From contig JAUCBJ010001201.1 in NCBI GenBank assembly GCA_032718475.1, positions 1-52,582 on the forward strand: a stretch of 52,582 bases of DNA, written 5' to 3'. The translations under genes were made by a program, and so were the position numbers. Origin of the DNA: Nemertoderma westbladi. Its lineage: Eukaryota > Xenacoelomorpha > Nemertodermatida > Nemertodermatidae. The notes beneath the pieces were generated by a model. It saw only the letters and a program-made list of their open reading frames with translations, was not told where the DNA came from and ran no database searches. Shown here in pieces: positions 10,200 through 18,974 of this stretch; position 1 is the stretch's first letter; each line of letters opens with the position of its first letter.

Positions 10200-11349
10200 G
10201 AGGCGGACGTGTTTCCACCACCCCTGGGGCCAGTCCGACAGATGTTATTATCAGACCGGGCCGGAGGGTGGCCCGATGCTTCCCGGGTTCTGTTTTCGGT
10301 CCCCCGATCACACCGGCACAGCTCGTCGAACCTGTAGCCAGATGGGCGGCTACTGTCAACTTACTGTGGCCTGACTGTACATTGAGCCAACTCAAAGTAT
10401 AACAAAGAGTCAACCGGCAGGTGGACCAGTCGATAGCGATCAAGCACCAAGGTCGCCCTTGGGCCTAACCGACGGTCTTGTCCCACGTGGGCTTGCGCTA
10501 CCCAACATTGGAATTTTGACACGTTTTCACCTGCCTCGCCGGCAGTATTTAAAAAACAATACTGTCTGTAGCTCAAAAGCTACTGAGCAAGTAACCACTT
10601 ACCAGTCACTGTACACGTGTACTCAACAGATGTTCACGAAATCAAGTACACAAACGGTAAGCACAAAATCGAACACATACCATGCACACACAGAAGACAT
10701 AATCATGAAAGACAAAATCGGGGTCAAAATCGAGAAAGACAAAATCAGAGGGGACAAAATTGTATCGACTCATAAGAGCCGAGAGTACCTTATTTTGCCG
10801 TCAGGGCAAAATAACTTTGTGTGCACAAAGTATGCTGGGGCGCAGTAAAATATGGTCCTACTAATACCAGCGGCGTCTGGACCAACTGGCAAGGGTTCCC
10901 ATACTCACTCGCAGTGGCCACACATACAATCACGTGTACTCACGTACCCACAGCAACAGAAAACTCAAGACCCGACGGTTTTTCCAATGCCACCAAAGAC
11001 CAATCAGCTGAACATGGAGACAATAACATATAGTATCAAAAAAACGGAACAGCTGACGGCCAATGGAACCATCCAAGCCCCAAGCAAACTGCCACTGATC
11101 GCCCACATACAAAACATAGTTCACGCCACATGAGCCACAAATCACGCCATGCCACCACCCCTACTGTGTACAGGACTGGCAGTACGGCAACATGCCGACT
11201 AGACGGTACCACGGCACCATGTCGATTCATGGTTCACTAGACACGAGGGCCTTCAGTATCTCCCTTGCACTTAGCACTTTAATTTAACGTGCCCCAGACC
11301 CTCACGAGTCTGCCGCCGCCTGTTTTAGGCACCCCTATAGAGACCTCAC
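10162..11349 (-). other. 1,188-nt segment splitting pol; possible intron or insertion
   Basis: On the minus strand pol reads to AAAGAG, then GTGAGG, a good match to a splice donor. The integrase frame resumes after GACGAAAG at 10161. Removing 10162-11349 would join pol to integrase in frame at the place where other BEL polyproteins run straight through. The segment is exactly 396 x 3 nt but has stops in the pol frame (TGA at once, then TAA). The acceptor side lacks a pyrimidine tract, which argues against an ordinary intron. No target duplication longer than 2 bp is seen. It holds two perfect hairpins (10790-10814 and 10815-10830) and no recognised gene. Plus-strand frames here match nothing I know. 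Confidence 0.55.
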
Positions 11350-14300
11350 CTCTTTAGGTACCTAAAGTCAAGTGCAAAGTCGATGTTTTGGAGTCTGGAC
11401 TTGTGACAAAGTAAGCCCCGGTAAATAATCGGACTCCAACTCAAAATCGGTGAAGACTTAATCTGTTTACCTTGTTTGATCGCTGTGAACTCTCGTGCGA
11501 AATATCGCAATTGATAATGTCTAATGATATCAACTTCACAGTGTTCAATTTCCTTTAAGGTAAGTCTTCTAGGAAAGTCGCGTTTGCCTCTGGCATATTG
11601 TCTCAATCGTTTGAGCCATGCTAACTTGCGGCACGCGTCAGTCCATGATCTAGTTAGGTTCACTATCCTGTCAACGTAAGTGTTAGTGACGTCATCGGGT
11701 AAGGTGTAGTCGTAGTGTGGATACTTGTCTGGACTTGGTAGGCCCACGGGCCTTCCGGTAGGTTTGTCTGAGTCCCCAAGTACGTCAATCTCTACGGTCT
11801 TACCTTTACCGTCCGCACCTAATATGTCGACTGGCAGTAATGGTTTCAACTCTACAGTGTCAGTGTGTTCCTGTGAGCCTGTAAGCTTCCTAACCTTAGT
11901 CACCACTTTACCTGTAGGTAAGTCAAGTACCTTCTTCGAGCGGAGTGTAATCCCTGTGGCCACACCTCTGTCGTCCAAAGAAGTCAAATTTGGTAAGTCT
12001 CTAAAAGTCCGCTCCAATGGGTCTCCTAATGGAGTGTCTAGTAGACAGTCTGGTGAAGCGTCTGCTGAACAGTCTGGTGAGACGTCTGGTGAGACATAGC
12101 ACGGAACATCCGGCGAAATGTCCGGTCGTCGGTCCCAAAGTCTGTCTAGCGTAACTTCTGTCAGAAAGTCTGGTTCAAAGTCTGGTGGACAGTCGGTCGA
12201 GATGTCTGGTGAACAGTCTGGTGAGACGTCAGGTAGACATTCTGTCGAGAGTTCCATCAAACAATCTGGCGAACAATCCGGAGAACAATCTGGTGTCTCT
12301 TCTGGTGAATAGTCTGGCGAGTAATCTGGTGAACAATCCGGCGAAACGTCTGGTGAAATCTCCCGCGGAACATCCGGCGAAGGATTCGTACAAGCGTCTG
12401 GTCGAGTGTCTGGCGAGACGTCTGGCGTAATGTCAGGTCTGGCGTCCAGGTCATCAGATTTCGTCCGTCCTTTTTTCCTCTTGACCTTGGCGTTGGCTTT
12501 CGCTTTAGACTTGACAACCTTGTCGAGTTTTATCTCGGCACCCTCTGGTATGGTGTTGGTTGTCGCGTCGAATAACGGTGGCCATTCGTCTGATGGTCGC
12601 TGTAGGAAATCGGGTCCTCTAAACCAAAAGGATTTATTGTCCGGTTTACAAAAGTCAAGTGGTTGCATCCCCCGTGACGCGATGTCAGCTGGGTTCAGCT
12701 TCCCTGGACAGTGACGCCAATCTTGTTTGAGCGACCGGTCTAGTATTTCAGCCCGTCTGTTGGCTACGAAAGTCTTGAACTCGAATGTTTCGTTGTTTAT
12801 GTACCAAAGTACCAACGTCGCATCCGTCCAATATGTGACCTTCAAGTTAGCCTCCAGCTCGCGTTGAACTAGACTGACAATATCGGTGGATATCGTCCCG
12901 GCTTGCAGCTCCCAACGAGGTACAGTCATATACTTCAATGGCATTGTTCTAGCCCTTGAAGTAACGAGAGATACATCGTAGCTGTCCGATGTCACTTGTC
13001 GTCTAAGGTATAAGGTAACCCCCAATCCATCCTTGCTAGCGTCACTAAAGCTGTGAAGCTCTAAATCGGCAGGAAAGGTGGTTTGCAAAGGAAAGTATAC
13101 CCTCGGTATGGTATAGTCTTGTAGGAACGTCAGTTGGGCTTCCCAGTCCCTCCATCGCTCAGCTAACTTTTCTGGGATGGGATCGTCCCATTCCAGTCCG
13201 GCTTGCCAAATGCTGCGGAGTATGATCCTGGCATGTAGGATCACTGGACTAATGAAACACAATGGGTCATACAATCGACTCATGGTCGATAAGCAAGTCC
13301 TCTTAGTGAGAGGTCTAGTCTGGTCGTTGGACCTTACACGTACCCTAAAATTGTCGGTGTTAGGGTCCCAACTAAGTCCTAATACTTTGGTCGTCGGCAG
13401 AGGTTCTAAGTCTAAGTCTAAGTCACCTCCGCTACGATCCATCGGGTCAAATGAGTTCACCAGTTCGGGTTCGTTGGAAGCGAACTTCGTCAGGTGAAAT
13501 CCGCCCTCAGCGAGACAATCCTGGAGTTGGTGTGCTACGGTTGTAGCGCGCTCCAAGGTGTCACAACTCTTGAGGCCGTCATCCACGTAGAAATCTCGTT
13601 CCACGGTCCGAACTACTTCTGGGTCAAATTGGTCTCGTCTGTCTAATGCTGTCTGCTTCAAGGCGTACATGGTGCAGTTGGGGCTGTCCCTGGCTCCAAA
13701 TACTCTTACCTGCATTTGGTAAGTTTCTGGCGGAAGTTGTAAGTTTCCGTCCGGATACCAAAGAAACCTCAAACTGTCCCTGTCCCGCTCCAAAGCCTTA
13801 ACCTGGTGAAACATGGCCTCTACGTCACAGGTGAAAGCCACTTTGCGTTGTCTAAAACGCATTAGGACTCCCATGAGGTAATTATTCATATTCGGCCCGT
13901 CCATCAGTTCGCTGTTCATAGACATCCCTTGGTAAAGCGCAGCGCAGTCGTTGACTACACGCACCTTGCCAGGTTTGTCCGGGTGTCGAACAAAATGATG
14001 TGGCAGGTAATATGTCTGGTCTGTAGTTACCTCAGGATTTAACATCCTAATGGCGTATCCCTTTTGGAGATACGTCTGAAGTTGTGCATTGTATTGCATA
14101 TGGGCCGTCTCGTCTCGCAACAATCGCTGCCTTATTGATTTGAGTCGCCTCAAAGCAAGCGGGTAATTGTTAACGAGCTTAGGTTGTCCATTGCGCCACA
14201 ACATACCAACCTCATAGTGGCCATTCGCGGTCTGGCGAATGGTATCTCTCATAATATTTAATGACCGTTTTTCCTGTTCTGACATAGCGGTCTCGTAACT

Positions 14301-16673
14301 ACCGGGTTCTGCTGAGTCCTGTTCCAACCATTGTATGGTCCGTTCAGTCAGCAGTCGGTCAAGCGCTGCTTGCACTGCGCCATGGTCCTCGTCCACGTCT
14401 TCGTCCGCTGCGGTGGCTAGTGTCAATGTGTCTGGTAGGCTCGCAAGCCTTCCGGTGTCACTAGTCGGCGTCGAATTGTCGTGCGGCGGTTTGACAACCT
14501 TTTGATCTGTCGGTAGGCTCGCAAGCCTTCCAAGATCAACGACCGGTGTCGAAGCCTGGTGGGTGGGGTCAATGACCTTCGGATTTTTCGGTAGGCTCGC
14601 AAGCCTTCCAAAATCCTCGTTCATCGAGTCATCCACAGCAACAACCCTCAGGTCTTCAGTAGTCAATACAACCTGGTCTACTGCAAGTAGTTGTAAGTCA
14701 GAGGTCCGTATGGTCGTGTCCAGATCGGTTACGTCAGTATCGGTGGCGTCTGCGTTAGTGACGCAAGTCTGTCGTAGTGCCGTCCGTACAATTGGACCAC
14801 GGGAGTGTGAAGGAGAATTATCTATCGTGTTAGTCAATAAACTACACGTACTCAAAACGTCGTCCTCCTGGTCACTTACCTCTAGTGAACGTATTGGTGC
14901 TCTAGTATACCAACCTATGGGAGTTCTACATGCGTAGGGGTTGCCCGCTGTAATAACAGATGGGCGTGTCTCCCATACCTGATGTAAGTTAAACTGGTCT
15001 GTCCCAATTAACATCGCAATGGAACGATAATTGACAGGACATTCCGGTATTCCAAGGTGTCGGAAATACTTACGATCTTCCGGTGATTGCTCTGGCACAG
15101 GGCCGAGCAAGTTACTAAAGTCCTTCGTAGCTGCAAAGGTCAAATTTCTTACCGGAAGTAATGAGCGCTCCTCCTTGCTGTGTTCCGCTTTGGAAAGAAG
15201 AGTGTCTAAGGTTAGTTTTACTCTTGTCACAGGAATCGCTCTCTTACCATGCATGCTGCTTACAGTATACTGAGCAGTCTTACCTTGACTCAAGTCCGTA
15301 ACTACGTCGGCTACTTGTTCGTCGACATAGCTATGTGATGACGCAGAGTCTAAGATGGCGTATATACGCTTGCTCCCTCGGGTTCCGGTAATCTTTATAG
15401 GAATCACGCTAAACCCTTTCAGTTGGTTCTGTGTGAGGAGCGTTATCGAAGGTTGTTCCTCACCTGCATGCACGTAGAAAGTGTCGTCTTCCTCCTCGTC
15501 CTCGTCCGATGATCCTGACTGATCCATACAGTCGGTATAAAAGGTACGGATCTCGCGCGGCGCACGCTCCTTATAAAGCGCGTCGCATCTAGCCGCTTTA
15601 TCTGGATGCTCTCGTCGAAAGCGTCTGGTCGGAGTATGACTGGTTGTGTGAAGCAACGCGTCATGGTTACGTCCACACAAAGAACATGTATCGTCGCTCG
15701 GGCAATCCTTCCGGACGTGTCCTGGCTTCATACATCTCCAACAGGAATCTAGAGATCGGATTTGGAGTCTCCTCTCCTCGATCCCTAACTCTTTAAAAGC
15801 GCGACATCCACGTAGTTTATGTCCGCTATGGTTTCTGCCGTTCCGCTCGCAGTATGAGCATCCCACAAAGTCCGCCGGCAACTGCTGTCGTGGCTGCGTG
15901 GTGCCGATAGGCGTCAGAACTTTAGAAGTCTCAGTAGGGGTGGCGTAAGTAACGGCTTTCGCGTTCGTCGGAAACGGTTTAGTCCGATTCGGCGCAGAAA
16001 CAGTTATCCCTTCCGCCGCGATATGGTGATCGGTATAGTTCGATCGAGTCTCGATCACGGCCTCCCGTGAAATAAGTTGATAGACATCGGTGAGTTTTAA
16101 TAACCCTCCGGCCTCTTCGCGCTGGTACTCGATGCGTCGCCATTCTCGTCGTAGTCGATGATGAAGTCGACCGATTATTCGAATGAGAACCGTCGGTGCG
16201 TTAGCGTACTCGAGTTGTCCAATGGACCGTAAAGTCCCTATAGCGTTCTTTATTTCGTCCGCGAGTCGTAAAAGGTCGATCGGTCTCGAAATGTTGCCTC
16301 CTCTGCAGAGGTCTTCAATAATGGATTTAGCCATGGCGACATTACCGCCGTAAATCGAATACAAACGGTCGTACGCCAATTCAAAGGCATCTGGAACACC
16401 GATAAAGGTTTCCGCTAATCGTTTCGGCTCACCAGACAGAACTTGGAGCAAGTAATTAAACTTCTCCGTCGAGGTGAAAGCACACTTAGCGATCTGGGAC
16501 TCTACGTAGTCTACCAGTGTGCGCCAGTGTTTCGCGTTGCCAGAGAACTTCGGCGGTTGCTGTGCCGGTAATCCGTGTCTAGCCGCGAATTTCGCAATCT
16601 CGCTAACCAAATCCAACTGTCCGCGTCCCTGTTCGGCGGCGTCGTCCAGTCGTTCCCTTCCACGCGTTGTTCG
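11346..16673 (-). CDS. BEL/Pao polyprotein: gag-like domain, protease, RT, RNase H
   Basis: About 1,775 codons open from the UGA at 16674-16676 to TGA at 11346. No ATG opens it, since the first codon often chosen, at 16616, is TTG. Positions counted from 16616: DUF1759-like Pao gag domain (about 15-175, PPKFSGNAKHW), Cys/His motifs and a zinc knuckle (CSYC near 253, CWRCMKPGHVRKDC near 292, CSLC), aspartic protease (AILDSASSHSYV, near 420), three 26-residue repeats starting GRLASLP (about 669-727), reverse transcriptase (FTCDVEAMFHQV and catalytic DFYVDDG near 1009), RNase H (HSFSDASKDG near 1187), then an Asp/Pro/Ser-rich tandem insert (about 1390-1520). Protease cleaves the polyprotein and RT/RNase H make cDNA. 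Gag, linker and this ORF share one frame, separated by two UGA codons. Confidence 0.9.
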   Translation of the reverse strand, partial: RTTRGRERLDDAAEQGRGQLDLVSEIAKFAARHGLPAQQPPKFSGNAKHWRTLVDYVESQIAKCAFTSTEKFNYLLQVLSGEPKRLAETFIGVPDAFELAYDRLYSIYGGNVAMAKSIIEDLCRGGNISRPIDLLRLADEIKNAIGTLRSIGQLEYANAPTVLIRIIGRLHHRLRREWRRIEYQREEAGGLLKLTDVYQLISREAVIETRSNYTDHHIAAEGITVSAPNRTKPFPTNAKAVTYATPTETSKVLTPIGTTQPRQQLPADFVGCSYCERNGRNHSGHKLRGCRAFKELGIEERRLQIRSLDSCWRCMKPGHVRKDCPSDDTCSLCGRNHDALLHTTSHTPTRRFRREHPDKAARCDALYKERAPREIRTFYTDCMDQSGSSDEDEEEDDTFYVHAGEEQPSITLLTQNQLKGFSVIPIKITGTRGSKRIYAILDSASSHSYVDEQVADVVTDLSQGKTAQYTVSSMHGKRAIPVTRVKLTLDTLLSKAEHSKEERSLLPVRNLTFAATKDFSNLLGPVPEQSPEDRKYFRHLGIPECPVNYRSIAMLIGTDQFNLHQVWETRPSVITAGNPYACRTPIGWYTRAPIRSLEVSDQEDDVLSTCSLLTNTIDNSPSHSRGPIVRTALRQTCVTNADATDTDVTDLDTTIRTSDLQLLAVDQVVLTTEDLRVVAVDDSMNEDFGRLASLPKNPKVIDPTHQASTPVVDLGRLASLPTDQKVVKPPHDNSTPTSDTGRLASLPDTLTLATAADEDVDEDHGAVQAALDRLLTERTIQWLEQDSAEPGSYETAMSEQEKRSLNIMRDTIRQTANGHYEVGMLWRNGQPKLVNNYPLALRRLKSIRQRLLRDETAHMQYNAQLQTYLQKGYAIRMLNPEVTTDQTYYLPHHFVRHPDKPGKVRVVNDCAALYQGMSMNSELMDGPNMNNYLMGVLMRFRQRKVAFTCDVEAMFHQVKALERDRDSLRFLWYPDGNLQLPPETYQMQVRVFGARDSPNCTMYALKQTALDRRDQFDPEVVRTVERDFYVDDGLKSCDTLERATTVAHQLQDCLAEGGFHLTKFASNEPELVNSFDPMDRSGGDLDLDLEPLPTTKVLGLSWDPNTDNFRVRVRSNDQTRPLTKRTCLSTMSRLYDPLCFISPVILHARIILRSIWQAGLEWDDPIPEKLAERWRDWEAQLTFLQDYTIPRVYFPLQTTFPADLELHSFSDASKDGLGVTLYLRRQVTSDSYDVSLVTSRARTMPLKYMTVPRWELQAGTISTDIVSLVQRELEANLKVTYWTDATLVLWYINNETFEFKTFVANRRAEILDRSLKQDWRHCPGKLNPADIASRGMQPLDFCKPDNKSFWFRGPDFLQRPSDEWPPLFDATTNTIPEGAEIKLDKVVKSKAKANAKVKRKKGRTKSDDLDARPDITPDVSPDTRPDACTNPSPDVPREISPDVSPDCSPDYSPDYSPEETPDCSPDCSPDCLMELSTECLPDVSPDCSPDISTDCPPDFEPDFLTEVTLDRLWDRRPDISPDVPCYVSPDVSPDCSADASPDCLLDTPLGDPLERTFRDLPNLTSLDDRGVATGITLRSKKVLDLPTGKVVTKVRKLTGSQEHTDTVELKPLLPVDILGADGKGKTVEIDVLGDSDKPTGRPVGLPSPDKYPHYDYTLPDDVTNTYVDRIVNLTRSWTDACRKLAWLKRLRQYARGKRDFPRRLTLKEIEHCEVDIIRHYQLRYFAREFTAIKQGKQIKSSPILSWSPIIYRGLLCHKSRLQNIDFALDFRYLKR
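12040..12450 (-). repeat. 12-bp coding repeat (SPDC/SPDV) in pol
   Basis: A degenerate 12-bp unit, TCTGGTGAACAG on the plus strand, encodes about 30 variants of the tetrapeptide SPDC, SPDV or SPDY. It lies between RNase H and integrase. Other BEL pols have no such insert that I know of. It is acidic, proline-rich and likely disordered. Confidence 0.8.
14434..14453 (-). repeat. Dispersed 20-nt hairpin, copy 3
   Basis: Identical to copy 1, in the pol ORF, read as GRLASLP. Third of three spaced exactly 78 bp apart. Confidence 0.9.
14512..14531 (-). repeat. Dispersed 20-nt hairpin, copy 4
   Basis: Identical to copy 1, in pol, read as GRLASLP. The 58 bp between copies 3, 4 and 5 have diverged although the 20-mers have not. 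Confidence 0.9.
14590..14609 (-). repeat. Dispersed 20-nt hairpin, copy 5
   Basis: Identical to copy 1, in pol, read as GRLASLP. It is the first unit of the 26-residue repeat. Confidence 0.9.
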
Positions 16674-16676
16674 TCA

Positions 16677-17132
16677 GTAGGAATTATTAACGGGATCTTC
16701 TTCTCGATGTGTCGGAGTCCGTCTAGTCTCCTGTTCTCTCCTCGGTGGTCGATGTTGTCTAGGTTGTTCCAACTCCACGCTGGTTCGTGATCGATCCGAC
16801 GGTTGTGCTTCGAGTCGCTCTTCTATCTGAGCTAGTCGGTCCGCTACAGGTCGCATTATTTCGGCGAGTCTGTTGGTGCTGATCGCTTCCGCTGGTTGCA
16901 ACGTGGGTTTCTGTTGGGGTGTTTCTCGTGGAGGATTGTCGATATAGGGGTTCGTCGATCGTTCCTCCCGTTTGTAATCCGCTGCCGCTGCCACTCCAGT
17001 ACGGAATATTTCCCGTTCCGTCGACTCCGAGTCACTGGATGAATCGCTGTCGTCCGGATAAGGTGGTTGGCGGGTTCGCGTCCGGCGTATTATTCTTGGT
17101 CGAGTTCGTCGTGGTCTGGGATCTACGGCTCC
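16677..17132 (-). CDS. Linker ORF between two in-frame UGA codons
   Basis: 152 codons lie between TGA at 17133-17135 and TGA at 16674-16676, all in the frame of gag and pol. The ATG at 16994 is the first methionine. The product is Arg/Pro/Glu-rich and probably disordered (RRTRTRQPPYPDDSDSSSDS, then a short helix RLAEIMRPVADRLAQIEERL). It has no enzyme motif. It is either translated by readthrough as part of gag-pol or is the middle of a gag interrupted by two stop mutations. Stop contexts are CAA-TGA-G and TAC-TGA-C. Confidence 0.6.
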
Positions 17133-18974
17133 TCATTGTTCGGTAGGCTCGCAAGCCTTCCACGAAGTCGTAGGTCTCGTTAAACATTGGGTGAGAGGTC
17201 TAGTAAAAACATCTGAGTTAAGTTCTACTGTAGGTTTATAAATGACTGGGTTCGCGCAGCACGTCACAGGTTTAACTTGTAATGGTTTACTCACCTGTTT
17301 AATGGTCATAAACGCAGGTTCCTCTCTTCCTACAAGTAGACTACGACTTACTGTAGGTGGACTAGTTACGTTACCTGCTAAAATTGGCGATGAAGTCGCC
17401 CTAGGTTGCGGTATTTCCGTCACAACAAACCTGTTGCCTTGCGTCGAACGCACAGGCGTTATTTCCTTAGGTTTCGTAACAAAGACCGGTTTTATCGGAG
17501 TCGTGGGTTTGAGCATAGGAATAACTTGGGGAAAACGTTTACAGTAATCCTCGACGAACTCCTCTCCTCGATCTATCGCTCCCACGCTTCCTTCCTCGAT
17601 CCGCTTCTGTATTCCGCGATATCGAGCTTCCATACGATCCAGGGCAGACAAGTCGTGTCCAGTTCGCGATCTTATAGATCTATCTCTCGCGTCGAGTTCG
17701 AGGTCCGCTTGCGCGTTCGCTGTCTCGCGCGATCTACGATTTAGTTCGAACTGTAGTTGCATCTCCCTTTCGCGTCGATCCGCTACTTGTTGTTGTGCCG
17801 CTAACTCCGCTTCCTGTATAGCTAAACGTGCGTTTATTTGTCGTGCCTCCAACTTAGCGCGAGCGTCAGACGCTGCCTTCTTCCGTGCTAACTCAGCTGC
17901 GTTTACCGCCGCAACTCGTACTAGCTCGTCGGCTGCCGCCGCCGCGGCTGCTTCTTGCGCCAAGTTTTCCTCCAATCTGCGCATTTCCGAAGCTTCGAAT
18001 TCGGCTTGCGCCTTGAGTTGCGCAATTCTTGCCTCGTCCTCTCTGCGCTGTTTTTCTCCTTCGATGGCGATCTGTGCCATCTGTAGTTGCGCTTCTTCCT
18101 CGGCGACTTGTTGTCGGCGTGCAACCTCCTGTTGTTGTCGAGTAATTCCAGACGCTGTTCTACTAACGTCGCCAACGTTGCCAACGTCGCTCCGTACGCT
18201 AACGAACGATCTATCCAGTGGTGGATGTTGGTAGGCTCGCGAGCCTTCCGTAGTGAGAACTTCCGTCGTCCCTCGCGGTTCGACTTCCGGTTCGTCGATC
18301 GGTACGCCGCATCTACGAAGAAAATTGGTCAGCGTTTCCAACCTTCCGTCCAAGCAGTAGAGTTCTTCTTCCTCTTCGGGTTGTAACAACGCGTCCGAAA
18401 CTGACTCACCTAGCAGTTGGTCGAACTGCTCCTGTTGAGCCAATCTTATTACTGACTTAAACTGGATAAGGCTTTCTCTCGCACTTACCAATTTATCTAC
18501 TATCTTTACCTGAGTAAAGTTGTCGCCACGCAACTCTGCAAGTTCGTGTAAACCTTTAAGTTTATCTACGGAGGCATGTACCCTACTTTCTATTCTTACC
18601 TGTAAGGTGTAGAACTCGTATCTCGACATCGGGGCGGTTAACTCGCGTAAAACGCGAAAACCTTCTCCGAGGTTCCGAGTAATCTGGGCCATGTGTCCTC
18701 CTATACTTCTAATAACGTTCTCCTGGCTTCCAGTCGAACTTACCATGTCCGGTTCCCGCGATCTAGTCTGCGGGACGGTAAGGAAATCTTCGATTCTGCC
18801 GTCGCCACGCGTTGCGGCTTCCGGTATTTCCGTTCGGGGTACCGGCGACGCAAGCGGTGTGACATCGGTGGAATCTCGGGTTCTCCTTCTCGGTTCGTCT
18901 ACTGTCGATCTGTCCGGGTCGCACGAGTCATAGTCGGTAGGTGGGTATCTCGTCGAATGGGGTGTGTCACTCAT
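17133..18974 (-). CDS. BEL gag, N-terminal ORF with long coiled coil
   Basis: 613 codons from ATG at 18974 to TGA at 17133. The N-terminal third is Ser/Pro/Arg-rich, followed by a helical section (residues about 120-215, KLKGLHELAELRGDNF) resembling the N-terminal region of Pao gag proteins. Residues about 275-480 are a very long Ala/Glu/Gln/Arg-rich coiled coil (RRQQVAEEEAQLQMAQIAIE and following). A structural role in particle assembly is likely from position, not shown by a motif. Two copies of the 20-nt hairpin lie inside: EGSRAYQ near residue 243, and WKACEPTEQ as the last codons before the stop. A strong splice-donor match (CAG|GTAAGA) occurs in the ORF at about 18600. Confidence 0.75.
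   Translation of the reverse strand: MSDTPHSTRYPPTDYDSCDPDRSTVDEPRRRTRDSTDVTPLASPVPRTEIPEAATRGDGRIEDFLTVPQTRSREPDMVSSTGSQENVIRSIGGHMAQITRNLGEGFRVLRELTAPMSRYEFYTLQVRIESRVHASVDKLKGLHELAELRGDNFTQVKIVDKLVSARESLIQFKSVIRLAQQEQFDQLLGESVSDALLQPEEEEELYCLDGRLETLTNFLRRCGVPIDEPEVEPRGTTEVLTTEGSRAYQHPPLDRSFVSVRSDVGNVGDVSRTASGITRQQQEVARRQQVAEEEAQLQMAQIAIEGEKQRREDEARIAQLKAQAEFEASEMRRLEENLAQEAAAAAAADELVRVAAVNAAELARKKAASDARAKLEARQINARLAIQEAELAAQQQVADRREREMQLQFELNRRSRETANAQADLELDARDRSIRSRTGHDLSALDRMEARYRGIQKRIEEGSVGAIDRGEEFVEDYCKRFPQVIPMLKPTTPIKPVFVTKPKEITPVRSTQGNRFVVTEIPQPRATSSPILAGNVTSPPTVSRSLLVGREEPAFMTIKQVSKPLQVKPVTCCANPVIYKPTVELNSDVFTRPLTQCLTRPTTSWKACEPTEQ
17142..17161 (-). repeat. Dispersed 20-nt hairpin, copy 6
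   Basis: Identical to copy 1, read as KACEPT at the very end of the gag ORF. It ends six nucleotides before the in-frame UGA at 17133-17135. Confidence 0.9.
18230..18249 (-). repeat. Dispersed 20-nt hairpin, copy 7 (one base different)
   Basis: One substitution from copy 1 (plus strand GGCTCGCGAGCC) makes the core a perfect 14-bp palindrome. It is read in gag as EGSRAY, the third frame. Confidence 0.9.

Noticed and set aside
10216-11337. Direct repeat ACCCCT at both sides of the pol-splitting segment as a target duplication
   Set aside because: Joining at these 6-mers leaves a stop and the wrong frame, and the motif is short enough to be chance.
11725-12714. Plus-strand and off-frame ORFs opposite the SPDC repeat
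   Set aside because: They are shadows of a repeat without stops on the other strand; pol on the minus strand explains the region.
16674-17135. Selenocysteine or a reassigned UGA code to explain the in-frame UGAs
   Set aside because: Other ORFs in the window end at UGA normally, and nothing resembling a SECIS element was noticed.
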